Source: Hyphomicrobiales bacterium
Lineage (GTDB): Bacteria > Pseudomonadota > Alphaproteobacteria > Rhizobiales > Xanthobacteraceae
Direction: 5' to 3'
Length of the DNA stretch: 64,000 nucleotides
NCBI GenBank assembly: GCA_017305715.1
Contig: JAFKKG010000011.1
Span: 186,001 to 250,000, forward strand
Under the pieces are notes generated by a model. It made no database searches. It was not told where the DNA came from and worked only from the letters and a program-made list of their open reading frames with translations. A program made the position numbers and the translations under genes. Below are positions 16,459 through 25,557 of this stretch, in pieces; position 1 is the stretch's first letter; each line of letters begins with the position of its first letter.

Positions 16459-17582
16459 TGCGTGTCATCTCCGGACTCGGCCTGTCCGTCGCTCAGGCCC
16501 GCCACCGAGGTGAGGTTTGGTTCCGATATAGCGAGCACCTTGAACATCGAGCCCATGCCGCCGCGGCCGCTGTCGGTCAGCCGCTTTAGCGCGTTGGAAA
16601 TATCGGCGGATACTTCCGGCGTGGTCTTGCCCATCAGCGTGATGGCGCGCGTTTCGATGCCGAGTCGTTTGAGGAATTCGCCCTGCGTCACCGGACCATG
16701 GGCGCGGGCGCCCATATCCTCGGCGGCGCGCACCAGCGCCTGGAAATCGACATGGGCGGTCACGTCGGCCTGGCCCGGATTCTTCAAGGGATCGGTGAAG
16801 CTGTGACGGGCGATGGCTTGAAACGTGTCGCCGGCATCGCTGCGCAGATGGCCGTAATCGATGATCAGCGCGGCACCGTCCTGGTCGCGCACGCGGCGGG
16901 CGATCTTCATGATCTCCGCATCGGGCCGCCATTCGTACACGGCCCCGACCGGGGCGGCGCGCACCAGCGGCGGCAGCAGCACCTCGAAGCGCGGCGTCGG
17001 CTCGTCGGCGGCCGCGAAAACCAGCTTGCCGCCATCGTCGATCTTGATCACGCGCTCGTGCCAGCCGGTCTCGCGCCTGACCACCTGATGGATCGGCAGC
17101 ACGTCGAAATACTCGTTGGCGAAAATCACCGCAGGCCCTTCGGGCACCTCATCGATGCTGTTGTGCCACTCGATGTGCCGCACGCCGGCCAGCGTCGCCC
17201 GCTGTTTTTCGCGCAGCACCGGATTGATCTCGACCATATGGACGCTGAGTGACTGATAGAGCGGCGGCAGCACCCGCAGCGCGCGCAGCGCATCCGCCAT
17301 CATGGTGCCGCGGCCGGGCCCGAGTTCGATCACCCGCAGCATCGGCGGCGAGCCGATCGCCTTCCAGACCGAGGCGGCCCACAATCCGAGCAATTCGCCG
17401 AACATCTGGCTGACTTCGGGGGCGGTGGTAAAATCGCCCTCGCGGCCGAGCGGATCGCGCGACACGTAGTAGCCGTGCTCGGGATGCATCAGGCACAATT
17501 CCATATAGCGCCAGACCGGCATCGGCCCGGACGATTTGATCAGCTTCCTGATCTCGGACTGCAGCGGCGAGTATTCGGTCAC
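16455..17582 (-). CDS. SAM-dependent methyltransferase, MidA/NDUFAF7 family
   Basis: A 375-residue DUF185 protein. It carries the YMELCLMHPEHGYYVSRDP motif near the N terminus, the SAM loop VIELGPGRGTMMADALRA, and the family segment FANEYFDVLPIHQ. The mitochondrial homologue NDUFAF7 dimethylates an Arg of the complex I NDUFS2 subunit, so a role in complex I maturation is reasonable here but not shown. It starts 13 bases after lgt and overlaps pgeF by 4 bases. Confidence 0.9.
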   Translation of the reverse strand: MTEYSPLQSEIRKLIKSSGPMPVWRYMELCLMHPEHGYYVSRDPLGREGDFTTAPEVSQMFGELLGLWAASVWKAIGSPPMLRVIELGPGRGTMMADALRALRVLPPLYQSLSVHMVEINPVLREKQRATLAGVRHIEWHNSIDEVPEGPAVIFANEYFDVLPIHQVVRRETGWHERVIKIDDGGKLVFAAADEPTPRFEVLLPPLVRAAPVGAVYEWRPDAEIMKIARRVRDQDGAALIIDYGHLRSDAGDTFQAIARHSFTDPLKNPGQADVTAHVDFQALVRAAEDMGARAHGPVTQGEFLKRLGIETRAITLMGKTTPEVSADISNALKRLTDSGRGGMGSMFKVLAISEPNLTSVAGLSDGQAESGDDTQ

Positions 17583-17595
17583 GGTTGGCCCTGCC

Positions 17596-18459
17596 TTAAA
17601 CAGACTTCTGCAAATGCTCCGGCGCCTTGCGCCATGCCATCATGATCAGGATCGCTCCGGCAACGATCATCGGCACCGACAACAGCATACCCATAGTCAG
17701 CCCGCCCCACAAAAATCCAAGCTGCGCGTCGGGTTCGCGGAAGAATTCGCCGATAATACGTGCAATTCCGTAGATCGCGATGAAACTGCCGAGGATCAGG
17801 CCCGGCCGCTTCAGGGCGCCCATCCGAATCATGACCGCTAGTATCGTAAACAGCAGGATGCCCTCGAGGGCTGCCTCGTAAAGCTGGCTGGGGTGGCGCG
17901 GCTCCGGTCCGCCGGTGGGGAACACCATTCGCCACGGCACGCTGGCATCGGCCGGCCGGCCCCACAATTCGCTGTTGATGAAATTGGCAAGCCGGCCGAG
18001 GAACAAGCCGATCGGTCCGACGCCGGTGGTGATGTCGCCGAGCGAGAGGATCGAAATATCGTTCTTGCGGCAGAACAGCATCACCGCGGCGACGCAGCCG
18101 AGGAAGCCGCCGTGAAACGACATGCCGCCCTTCCACAATTCGAAAATCTCGGCCGGGTGCTGCGCGAAGAAGGCCGGATTGTAGAACAGCACGTAGCCGG
18201 TGCGGCCGCCGACGATGATGCCGATGGTGACCCACAGGATGAAATCGTCGAGTTGCACCAGCGTGATCGGCGCCGGCCCGCCCCACAGTCTCTCGTTCTT
18301 GACCAGCGATCGGGCATAGAGCCATCCCAGCACGATGCCGCCGATATAGGCCAGCGCATACCAGCGGATCGCGATCGGCCCGAACGAGATTGCGATCGGA
18401 TCGAATACCGGAAAGGCGATGGTCAGGAATGGCATCGGGCTCACAAGGTTGGGACTCAC
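17596..18459 (-). CDS. lgt: Prolipoprotein diacylglyceryl transferase
   Basis: A 287-residue inner-membrane protein with about seven transmembrane segments that attaches diacylglycerol to the lipobox Cys of prolipoproteins. The Lgt signature [17 protein letters not shown] (catalytic Arg and Asn), [12 protein letters not shown] and the [12 protein letters not shown] motif with its essential His are all present. A second in-frame ATG (MPFLTIAFP) eight codons on is the alternative start. It overlaps the GNAT gene upstream by 4 bases and is followed closely by the midA-like gene and pgeF. Confidence 0.96.
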   Translation of the reverse strand: MSPNLVSPMPFLTIAFPVFDPIAISFGPIAIRWYALAYIGGIVLGWLYARSLVKNERLWGGPAPITLVQLDDFILWVTIGIIVGGRTGYVLFYNPAFFAQHPAEIFELWKGGMSFHGGFLGCVAAVMLFCRKNDISILSLGDITTGVGPIGLFLGRLANFINSELWGRPADASVPWRMVFPTGGPEPRHPSQLYEAALEGILLFTILAVMIRMGALKRPGLILGSFIAIYGIARIIGEFFREPDAQLGFLWGGLTMGMLLSVPMIVAGAILIMMAWRKAPEHLQKSV

Positions 18460-18944
18460 AGGGCTTTGGTGTAGACGGCGTAGGCCACGCCATGGATCGG
18501 CGGCGCGTCATGGGCTTTGACAAAGCCCATCTTGAGATACATCGGCAGCGCCACCGCCATGATCGGGCTGGTGTGCAGCGCGATCAGCAGCGACCCATCG
18601 CGTCTGGCCCTCGCGATACATTCGTTGGTCAAGGCGTGCCCGATCCCTTTGCCACGAAACGCGGGATCGACCACCAGCATGCGGATAATCGGCCAACTCG
18701 GATCGAAGAACGGCGCCTTGGGGCGGTTCGGCCCGAAATAGGCGACGGCGCCGGCGAACCCGTCGTCAAGTTCGGCAATGATGATTTCTCCGCTGGCGCT
18801 GAGATCGGAGGTCTTCGACAGGCCGGCGAGCATCGCCGGCCAATCCTGGTAGTGGTCGCGAAACTGGCCAAAGGCCGCGATGGCTGTCCGATTGAGGTTG
18901 TCCGCATCCGCGCCTTCATAATCCCTGATTCGGATGTCAGCCAT
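18456..18944 (-). CDS. GNAT-family N-acetyltransferase
   Basis: A 162-residue acetyltransferase with the acetyl-CoA loop [20 protein letters not shown] (R/Q-x-x-G-x-G/A) and a C-terminal beta-bulge segment YLKMGFVKA. The substrate is unknown. It overlaps the start of lgt by 4 bases and so probably heads the lgt-midA-pgeF unit. Confidence 0.88.
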   Translation of the reverse strand: MADIRIRDYEGADADNLNRTAIAAFGQFRDHYQDWPAMLAGLSKTSDLSASGEIIIAELDDGFAGAVAYFGPNRPKAPFFDPSWPIIRMLVVDPAFRGKGIGHALTNECIARARRDGSLLIALHTSPIMAVALPMYLKMGFVKAHDAPPIHGVAYAVYTKAL

Positions 18945-18971
18945 TGCAGCCCTGCATGGGAACCTTTGCGA

Positions 18972-19706
18972 TCAGGTGGCGAGGTTGCGGCGATACAGCG
19001 CCAGCAGCCTCTCCCAGTGCCGCTCGGCGGCGTCGCGATGATAGACCGGCCGTTTCGGGAAGGCGAAGCCGTGATGGGTGCCGGGGTAGATTTCGACCTC
19101 GTTGTTCGATCCCTTCATGCCCTGCTGCAGCTTCTCGATGATCTCGGCGGGCGCGTAGATGTCGGTCTCCGCGCAGGCGAAATACAGCTCGGCCTTGGTC
19201 TTGCCGGCGGCGAGATGCGGGCTGTCGGGCTGGTCGGTGGCCAGATGCGTGCCGTAGATCGAGGCCGCGGCTTTGACCTGCGACGGAAAATGCGTCGCCG
19301 CGTTGACCGCATAACGGCCGCTCATGCAGTAGCCGACGGTGCCGACGATAGCGGTGTTCGCCGCCTTCTGGGTCGCGGCATAGGCGAGCAGGGCCTTGGT
19401 GTCTTCCATCACCATTGGAATGTTGATCGAGGCCATGTACTCGAACATCCGCTTGCGCTCGGGCGCATCCGGATCCGGCGGGATCGGGCCCAACTCCATG
19501 ACGCCGGAGCGGTAGTACATATTGGGTAGCATCACGTAATAGCCCGAGGTCGCGAGCCTTCGTGCCATATCGCGCAGCTCCTCGCGGATCGCCGGTGCAT
19601 CCATGTAGAACAGGATGACGGGAAACGGTCCGCCGCGCTCGGGATGGGTGATGAAAGTGGTGGTCTTGCCGTCCTTGGTCTGAATGTCGATTTGCTGGTC
19701 GATCAT
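18972..19706 (-). CDS. Dienelactone hydrolase-family protein
   Basis: A 244-residue alpha/beta hydrolase. The triad is legible: Cys127 in GTVGYCMSGRYAV (the family's Cys nucleophile), Asp182 in CAETDIYAP and His212 in GTHHGFAFP. Dienelactone hydrolases open the lactone ring in chloroaromatic breakdown, but many relatives act on other esters. No catechol-pathway genes surround it, so the natural substrate is open. It is in the same direction as the GNAT-lgt unit, 27 bases upstream. Confidence 0.92.
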   Translation of the reverse strand: MIDQQIDIQTKDGKTTTFITHPERGGPFPVILFYMDAPAIREELRDMARRLATSGYYVMLPNMYYRSGVMELGPIPPDPDAPERKRMFEYMASINIPMVMEDTKALLAYAATQKAANTAIVGTVGYCMSGRYAVNAATHFPSQVKAAASIYGTHLATDQPDSPHLAAGKTKAELYFACAETDIYAPAEIIEKLQQGMKGSNNEVEIYPGTHHGFAFPKRPVYHRDAAERHWERLLALYRRNLAT

Positions 19707-19892
19707 GAGGCGTTTCGATTCTTTTTTTGGGTTGGGCGTTCAGCACGATTGCAAGGAAAGGCGGGCCTGACAAGGCGAGCGGACATCACCCTGGCGCTCG
19801 GCGGCACGGTTGAACCGGGCCCTTGAACCTTGTCCTCGGGATCGCCATTGTCTTGGTTCAGACCCAGTTGTCGCGACCGGAGCGTTTTTGAG

Positions 19893-20183
19893 ATGACCCA
19901 GACCAGCAATCGGTTTTTCGATGAGATTGGCCGCTTGATGAACGACGCCGCCGGCGCCGCCCAGGGCGTCAAGCGCGAGGTCGATGCGGTCGTCCGCAAC
20001 CAGGCTGAACGCATCCTGCGCGACCTCGACCTCGTCAAGCGCGAGGAGTTCGACGCGGTCAAGGATATGGCCCGCCTGGCGCGCGAGGAAAACGAGACGC
20101 TGAAGATCCGGATCGAGGCGCTGGAAGCCAAACTCGGTATGTCGCCCGCACCTGGTGCGGACAAGCCGAAGACGGACTTCTAG
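19893..20183 (+). CDS. ubiK: UbiK/BMFP-family accessory protein (YqiC)
   Basis: A 96-residue helical protein: FFDEIGRLMNDAAGAAQGVK and REEFDAVKDMARLAREENET, then LKIRIEALEAKLG forming a C-terminal trimeric coiled coil. This is the layout of Brucella BMFP and E. coli UbiK (YqiC), the latter an accessory factor for aerobic ubiquinone synthesis. The start is set at 19893 (MTQTSNRFF), where the family begins. It is divergent from the dienelactone hydrolase. Confidence 0.85.
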   Translation: MTQTSNRFFDEIGRLMNDAAGAAQGVKREVDAVVRNQAERILRDLDLVKREEFDAVKDMARLAREENETLKIRIEALEAKLGMSPAPGADKPKTDF

Positions 20184-20391
20184 GGCGACCCCGGACTGTA
20201 GGGCGCCTCGGACCTGCCTGCCCGGTGCGAGCAAACCGGGCAGAAAAATCCCCTGATTTCCTTGTCATTTCGGCGCTTTGGGGCTAAAAGCCCGCCACGT
20301 CCGCAGCCCCCGCACCCCTGGAGGCTTGCTGTCGGACGCTACCGGGCCGCGTTGCGGCCTTTAACTTTTTAGAAAACAAGGACTTAGAACG

Positions 20392-21138
20392 ATGGCGACC
20401 GTCAAGGAATTGAAGGCGACCGCGCGTCCGCAGAGCGGCAAGGGGGCCGCCCGGGCAGAGCGTCGCGCCGGGAGAGTTCCCGGAGTGATCTACGGCAACA
20501 ACCTCCCCCCCGTGACCATCTCGGTCGACGATGCCGAACTGCGCCAGCGCATTCTGGCCGGCCGGTTCCTCACCACGATTTACGACATCGACCTCGAGGG
20601 CAAGAAGCACCGCGTGATTCCGCGCGACTTCCACCTCGATCCGGTGCGTGACTTCCCGCTGCATGTCGATTTCATGCGGCTCGGCGAAGGCGCCACCATT
20701 CGCGTCAGCGTTCCGCTCCATGTGGTGAACGGCGAAACCTCGCCCGGCGTCAAGCGCGGCGGTACGGTCAACATCGTCACCCACACCATCGATCTGGAAT
20801 GCTCGGTCGACAACATTCCGCAATATGTCGAGGCCGATGCCGGTGCGCTGGAAATCAGCCACTCGCTGCATCTGTCCGACATCAAGCTGCCCGCCGGCGT
20901 GAAGTCGCTGTCGCGTGAAGACGCGACGCTGGTGACCATCGTGCCGCCGTCCGGCTACGCCGAAGAATTGAAGGCGGCTGCGGCTGCTGCTGCCGGCGGC
21001 GCTGCTGCGGCTCCCGGTGCTGCTCCGGCGGCAGGTGCGGCTGCTGCTCCGGCAGCGGGTGCTGCTGCTCCGGCGGCTGGTGCGAAGGCGCCTGCGGCTG
21101 GCGCCAAGGCACCGGCTGGCGGCGACAAGAAGAAGTAA
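20392..21138 (+). CDS. rplY: 50S ribosomal protein L25/general stress protein Ctc
   Basis: A 248-residue Ctc-type L25 that binds 5S rRNA. The N-terminal L25 domain runs from ELKATARPQSGKGAARAERR through FHLDPVRDFPLHVDFMRL; the C-terminal TL5-like domain (VPLHVVNGETSPGVKRGG to the IKLPAGVKSLSR region) follows. The last 55 residues or so are an Ala/Pro/Gly-rich tail built from repeated PAAGA units ending in KKK, variable in this family. It leads directly into pth, 21 bases away, a conserved pairing. Confidence 0.96.
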   Translation: MATVKELKATARPQSGKGAARAERRAGRVPGVIYGNNLPPVTISVDDAELRQRILAGRFLTTIYDIDLEGKKHRVIPRDFHLDPVRDFPLHVDFMRLGEGATIRVSVPLHVVNGETSPGVKRGGTVNIVTHTIDLECSVDNIPQYVEADAGALEISHSLHLSDIKLPAGVKSLSREDATLVTIVPPSGYAEELKAAAAAAAGGAAAAPGAAPAAGAAAAPAAGAAAPAAGAKAPAAGAKAPAGGDKKK

Positions 21139-21159
21139 GCGAACGCGGGATGCCGCGTC

Positions 21160-21765
21160 ATGCGACTGTTTGTCGGCCTCGGTAATCCCGGCGCAAAATA
21201 CGCGAACAACCGGCACAATATCGGTTTTTCGGTCGTCGATGAAATTGCGCGGCGTCATGGTTTCGCACCGTGGCGCCGCCGTTTTCAGGGCGAGACGTCG
21301 GAAGGCACGCTCGAGCGCGAACGCGTCGTCCTGCTCAAGCCTACGACCTACATGAACGAGTCCGGGCGCGCGGTGCAGGAAGCCGCGAATTTCTTCAAGC
21401 TCGGGGTTGGCGAGATCATCGTGTTTCAGGACGAGCTCGAACTGCCGCCGGCGAAAGTACGCGTCAAGGTCGGCGGCGGCATTGCCGGCCATAACGGGCT
21501 GCGCTCGATTTCCTCGCATATCGGCAACGACTACCGCCGGGTGCGGCTCGGGATCGGTCATCCCGGCGTCAAGGAACTGGTGCACAGCCACGTGCTGTCG
21601 GATTTCGCCAAGAGCGACCGGCCCTGGGTCCAGGCATTGTGCGAGGTGATCGCCGACAATGCCGGCCTGCTCACGACCGATCGCGACTCGACGTTTCAGA
21701 ACAAGGTGCATCTGGCGCTGCAGGCCAAGGGTTTTTTTGACAAGGGCGATGACGGCGCGGCGTAA
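21160..21765 (+). CDS. pth: Peptidyl-tRNA hydrolase
   Basis: A 201-residue enzyme that frees tRNA from peptidyl-tRNAs that drop off the ribosome. It shows [20 protein letters not shown] with catalytic His19, [32 protein letters not shown] and AGHNGLRSI. It lies 21 bases after rplY and 38 bases before ychF; rplY-pth-ychF is a conserved bacterial cluster, probably one operon here. Confidence 0.97.
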   Translation: MRLFVGLGNPGAKYANNRHNIGFSVVDEIARRHGFAPWRRRFQGETSEGTLERERVVLLKPTTYMNESGRAVQEAANFFKLGVGEIIVFQDELELPPAKVRVKVGGGIAGHNGLRSISSHIGNDYRRVRLGIGHPGVKELVHSHVLSDFAKSDRPWVQALCEVIADNAGLLTTDRDSTFQNKVHLALQAKGFFDKGDDGAA

Positions 21766-21803
21766 CGCGCACCGATCGCCAGCAACGGACTTTAGGACAC
21801 GTC

Positions 21804-22901
21804 ATGGGATTCAAATGCGGTATCGTAGGCCTGCCCAATGTCGGCAAGTCGACGCTGTTCAACGCGCTGACCGAAACGGCTGCAGCACAGGCGGCGAATT
21901 ATCCGTTCTGCACCATCGAGCCGAATGTCGGCGAGGTCGCGGTGCCTGATCCCAGGCTCGACAAATTGTCGGCGATCGCCAAATCGGCGCAGATCATCCC
22001 GACGCGGCTGACCTTCGTCGATATCGCTGGGCTGGTGCGCGGCGCTTCCAAGGGCGAGGGCCTCGGCAACCAGTTTCTCGCCACCATCCGCGAGGTCGAC
22101 GCCGTCGCGCATGTGGTGCGCTGCTTCGAGGATTCCGACATCACCCATGTCGAGGGCAAGATCGCGCCGCTCGCCGATATCGAGACCATCGAGACCGAGC
22201 TGATGCTCGCCGACCTCGACAGCCTCGAGAAGCGCGTCGACAACCTTTCCAAGAAGGCCAAGGGCAACGACAAGGATGCCAAGGAACAGCTCGATCTCGT
22301 CAACCGCGCTCTGGTGCTGCTGCGCGACGGCAAGCCGGCGCGGTTCCTCGAACGCAAGCCGGAAGAAGAGCGTGCGTTCGGCATGCTGGGCCTCCTGACG
22401 TCGAAGCCCGTTCTCTATGTCTGCAACGTCGAGGAAGGCTCGGCCAAGGACGGCAACAGCTTCTCCAGGCAGGTGTTCGAACACGCCAAGAAGGAGGGCG
22501 CGGTCGCGGTGGCGATTTCGGCCAAGATCGAATCCGAGATCGCAACGCTGTCACGCGAGGAGCGCGCCGAGTTCCTCGATACGCTCGGCCTCGAAGAGGC
22601 CGGCCTCGACCGGCTGATCCGCGCCGGCTACCAGCTGCTCGACCTCATCACCTATTTTACGGTCGGCCCGAAGGAAGCCCGCGCCTGGACCATCAACCGC
22701 GGCACCAAGGGGCCTGCGGCGGCCGGCGTGATCCATACCGATTTCGAAAAGGGTTTTATCCGCGCCGAGACCATCGCCTATGCCGATTATGTCGCGCTGG
22801 GTGGTGAAGCCGGCGCCCGCGATGCCGGCAAGCTGCGGCTGGAAGGCAAGGAATACGTCGTCGCCGATGGCGACGTCATGCATTTCCGGTTCAACACTTA
22901 A
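21804..22901 (+). CDS. ychF: Redox-regulated ATPase YchF (Obg-family)
   Basis: A 365-residue translation-linked P-loop protein that prefers ATP over GTP. It has the G1 loop GIVGLPNVGKSTLFNAL, the switch-II DIAGLVRGASKGEGLGNQFL, a coiled-coil insertion (DSLEKRVDNLSKKAK) and a C-terminal TGS domain (YFTVGPKEARAW to GDVMHFRFN). The stop overlaps the convergent small gene at 22898 by 4 bases. It is the third gene of the rplY-pth-ychF cluster. Confidence 0.97.
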   Translation: MGFKCGIVGLPNVGKSTLFNALTETAAAQAANYPFCTIEPNVGEVAVPDPRLDKLSAIAKSAQIIPTRLTFVDIAGLVRGASKGEGLGNQFLATIREVDAVAHVVRCFEDSDITHVEGKIAPLADIETIETELMLADLDSLEKRVDNLSKKAKGNDKDAKEQLDLVNRALVLLRDGKPARFLERKPEEERAFGMLGLLTSKPVLYVCNVEEGSAKDGNSFSRQVFEHAKKEGAVAVAISAKIESEIATLSREERAEFLDTLGLEEAGLDRLIRAGYQLLDLITYFTVGPKEARAWTINRGTKGPAAAGVIHTDFEKGFIRAETIAYADYVALGGEAGARDAGKLRLEGKEYVVADGDVMHFRFNT

Positions 22902-23191
22902 CGCATATGCCCCTCGTCGCGGATCGCGCCGAGGTGCTCGTTGATGCGGAACACGATCAGGATGAATTCGGCGGCGATGCGCGTAAACACCACGCCGACC
23001 ACGACGCTGGCGATCGATGACAACAGCACGATGAAGCCGCCGAACGGGCTGATCGCCATCGCGGCAAGCCCGGAGAAAATGCCGGAGATGCCGAACAGCA
23101 CGATCAGTCCGATCATCAGCCAGTAAAAGGTCTTGATGATCGTGGGCGTAATGAAACGGTCCCACTGAAACAGATCCTGAAAATCGAACAT
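22898..23191 (-). CDS. DUF4282-like small membrane protein
   Basis: A 97-residue protein with two transmembrane helices (TFYWLMIGLIVLFGISGIF and IVLLSSIASVVVGVVFTRIA) and a conserved ending RIAAEFILIVFRINEHL, the DUF4282 pattern. The start at 23191 (MFDFQDLFQWD) follows a GGGAGAACCACCG ribosome site; upstream codons in the same frame are not protein-like. Function unknown. It is convergent with ychF. Confidence 0.8.
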   Translation of the reverse strand: MFDFQDLFQWDRFITPTIIKTFYWLMIGLIVLFGISGIFSGLAAMAISPFGGFIVLLSSIASVVVGVVFTRIAAEFILIVFRINEHLGAIRDEGHMR

Positions 23192-23402
23192 CGGTGGTTC
23201 TCCCGGCAAGTCGAAAAGTGATTCGCGTCCAACCTGGCTCCTGAAAGCACAGGGCCTATCTCCGAATGGGGTCCCGAGCAACCCGGGGGCGGGCACCGGT
23301 CGCGTCGGCCTTCGTCCGTCGGGCAAGAGCCATGCGGGGCGGCGGGTTGTGATTGCCGCAAATAACGGCCACAATCAGGCTCCTTCACCGTAAATCCCCA
23401 TC

Positions 23403-23861
23403 ATGACAACGCTGACCTTCGAAGATTTCAAACCCGGCCATTTCGGCACATTCGGACCGCGCCACGTCACGCGCGAGGAGATCCTGGCTTATGCCAGGGA
23501 GTACGACCCGCAGCCGATGCATCTGGACGAGGCGGCGGCCGCCAAGTCGATGCTGAAGGGCCTCTCCGGCTCGGGCTGGCACCTCTGTTCGCTGATGATG
23601 CGGATGATGTTCGACGGCTTCATCGGCCGCACCGCGTCGATGGGCTCGCCGGGAGTCAACGAGATGCGCTGGCTCTCGCCGCTGCGGCCGGGCGACGATC
23701 TGATGCTCGACATCGAGGTCGAGGAGGCGCGGGTTTCGAAGAGCCGTCCCGAGACCGGCATCGTGACGTTCAAGGGCGTGGTCAAGAACGCCGCCGGCGT
23801 GACGCTGGGCGAAATGGTGTCGCCGATCCTCGTGCGCCGTCGCGCCGATGCCGCGGAGTAG
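23403..23861 (+). CDS. MaoC-like dehydratase (R-hydratase hotdog fold)
   Basis: A 152-residue hotdog-fold protein. The hydratase motif is ILAYAREYDPQPMHLDEAAA with the catalytic Asp and His, then GSGWHLCSLMMRMMFDGF and LRPGDDLMLDIEVEEARVSK. Such enzymes hydrate enoyl-CoA to R-3-hydroxyacyl-CoA. A second MaoC gene follows after 8 bases and the two probably form a heteromeric or paired product. Confidence 0.9.
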   Translation: MTTLTFEDFKPGHFGTFGPRHVTREEILAYAREYDPQPMHLDEAAAAKSMLKGLSGSGWHLCSLMMRMMFDGFIGRTASMGSPGVNEMRWLSPLRPGDDLMLDIEVEEARVSKSRPETGIVTFKGVVKNAAGVTLGEMVSPILVRRRADAAE

Positions 23862-23869
23862 GATGTTCG

Positions 23870-24352
23870 ATGCGCTTCTTCGAGGACATTGAAATCGGCT
23901 CGCGGCGCGAGCTCGGATCGTTCACCTTCACCGCCGAACTGATCAAGCAATTTGCCGCGCAGTTCGATCCGCAGGCCTTTCACCTCGACGAGGAGGCCGG
24001 GCGCAACTCGCTGTTCGGCGGACTGGCGGCGTCGGGATGGCATGTCGGTTCGGTCTGCATGAAGCTCCTCGTCGCCGACGGCCAGCGCCTGACGCGGGAG
24101 GCGATGGCGCGCGGCGAGGAGGTTGCGATCTGGGGTCCGTCGCCGGGCTTTCGCGAACTGCGCTGGATCAGGCCGGTACTGGCCGGCGACACCATCAGTT
24201 TTTCGAGCGTCGTCGAAACCAAGCGCACCTCGGACAAGCGTCCCGAATGGGGCATCCTGCAGGCCCGCAACACCGGCACCAACCAGCGCGGCGAACAGGT
24301 GTATTCGTTCCTGGCCACCGCCTTCGTGCCGCGGCGGAGCGCCGGCTCCTGA
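23870..24352 (+). CDS. MaoC-like dehydratase, second copy
   Basis: A 160-residue paralogue of the preceding gene: LIKQFAAQFDPQAFHLDEEA carries the Asp-His pair, ASGWHVGSVCMKLLV and RELRWIRPVLAGDTISF align with the neighbour. Eight bases separate the two, so they are cotranscribed and perhaps act together. Substrate unknown; candidates are short or medium enoyl-CoAs. Confidence 0.9.
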   Translation: MRFFEDIEIGSRRELGSFTFTAELIKQFAAQFDPQAFHLDEEAGRNSLFGGLAASGWHVGSVCMKLLVADGQRLTREAMARGEEVAIWGPSPGFRELRWIRPVLAGDTISFSSVVETKRTSDKRPEWGILQARNTGTNQRGEQVYSFLATAFVPRRSAGS

Positions 24353-24483
24353 CCCGCACGGACATGGTTAGCGGACTGCTTCGAGGAGTTGGCGCAATTT
24401 ACCATTCCACGAAGCAATTTATTTGCTAACGCATTTTGAACTTTCTGCCCGCCATATGAGACCCAGGGGAACATACCGAGGGC

Positions 24484-24630
24484 ATGGCCATGGCGGATCG
24501 CAGTCACCTGAAATTTGTCGGCTTTATTTTCGCGACCGTCACGCTTTGCGTGATGCTGACGACCGCCATGGTGGTGAAGGGCTATGCCGACGGCGCCTAC
24601 ACGCTGGAGAGCGCGTCGTCCGTCCAATAA
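24484..24630 (+). CDS. Small single-span membrane protein
   Basis: A 48-residue frame (start 24484, or 24490 two codons on): MAMADRSHLKFVG, then a hydrophobic helix FIFATVTLCVMLTTAMVV, then a short polar tail ending SSVQ. It has no recognisable family. Spacing, composition and a signal-anchor-like pattern suggest a real gene, but there is no homology evidence. It is convergent with another small membrane gene at 24701-24832. Confidence 0.55.
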   Translation: MAMADRSHLKFVGFIFATVTLCVMLTTAMVVKGYADGAYTLESASSVQ

Positions 24631-24700
24631 GGTCAGATTTTGCTAACCATAGCGCCGGATCATGCCGGCGCCCGGAATCCGGGCGCGTTCCGTCGCCGGG

Positions 24701-24832
24701 TCAGACGCTCCAGATCAGCGTCATCAGCACGACCGCAACCGTCAGCAGCCCGACGAACCGGATCATGAGTGTGCCCATGCCATGGGACGATTGCTGCAGC
24801 GGATGAATGTCGTTCGGCTGACTGTTTTGCAT
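24701..24832 (-). CDS. Small single-span membrane protein
   Basis: A 43-residue frame read on the minus strand: MQNSQPNDIHPLQQSSHGMG followed by a transmembrane helix LMIRFVGLLTVAVVLMTLIW and a two-residue end. AGGGAT lies 6 bases before the start. It faces the small membrane gene at 24484. Family and function unknown. Confidence 0.5.
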   Translation of the reverse strand: MQNSQPNDIHPLQQSSHGMGTLMIRFVGLLTVAVVLMTLIWSV

Positions 24833-24926
24833 CTCGTATCCCTGGAAGTTTGCCTATCGTTGGGCATCCGTCCCTTGATCCCGACGCGCTGCTTATAAGG
24901 TTTTCGGCAGTCACACACCAAACGAA

Positions 24927-24957
24927 ACCGCCGCCTTCCGGTAAAGAAGACGGCGGG
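24927..24957 (-). terminator. Terminator-like hairpin downstream of the 24993-25412 gene
   Basis: ACCCGCCG and CGGCGGT-type arms plus CTTC/GAAG pairing form a GC-rich stem on the minus strand, followed by TTTCGTTT. The U-tract is imperfect, so this is a moderate candidate. Confidence 0.45.
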
Positions 24958-24992
24958 TGTAGGATTTTTGCAACGGTCTTGCAGATGCTGAA

Positions 24993-25412
24993 TCAGCTGT
25001 TGCGCAGACCGTCCGCGGCGCGCTTCCACTGTGTGACGTTGTCGGCGATCATCCGCGTCGATTTCATCGCGGCCTGGCTGAGCTGCGCGTAGCCGGAGAT
25101 TTCGCGCTGAACGCGCTGGCCTTCGGCATGCAGCAGATCGCGCAGGCTTTCGAGTTCCGAAATCAGCTTCTCGATTTCGGCCAGCGAAGTTCCGGCGACG
25201 CGCTGGATCAGCGAGTTGACGTTGTTGACGGTGGCTTCCGCGCTGGCATCGAGCGGCACGGTTTCCGGGCTCGCGACCGACGGACGGCGCAGATAGGCAA
25301 TGTCGTTGCGGACGAAGTCGCGGATCCCGGCCTCGACCTCCGAGACCGCAGCGAGATTGCTGTCGACTTCCGTAGTTGAATCGATTTCATCGGATCGAAT
25401 GGTAGCGTTCAT
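24993..25412 (-). CDS. Conserved hypothetical helical protein
   Basis: A 139-residue protein with no signal peptide or membrane span. It is largely alpha-helical; the segment VNNVNSLIQRVAGTSLAEIE and ELESLRDLLHAEGQRVQREI looks like an amphipathic coiled coil, and the C-terminal KSTRMIADNVTQWKRAADGL continues it. I do not recognise a family. A terminator-like hairpin lies 40 bases downstream. Confidence 0.7.
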   Translation of the reverse strand: MNATIRSDEIDSTTEVDSNLAAVSEVEAGIRDFVRNDIAYLRRPSVASPETVPLDASAEATVNNVNSLIQRVAGTSLAEIEKLISELESLRDLLHAEGQRVQREISGYAQLSQAAMKSTRMIADNVTQWKRAADGLRNS

Positions 25413-25557
25413 CGGCTATTCCTCTGTTTCGCGATAAGCGAGCGCGGACGTCCCCCGCACGACGAAGTGAACGGCGCCATCTGGACTGCCGATTTTGACC
25501 GCATCTGGGCCGATATGCGGCAATGCTGCATCATTATGCCGACTGGTGAAGCGGGGC

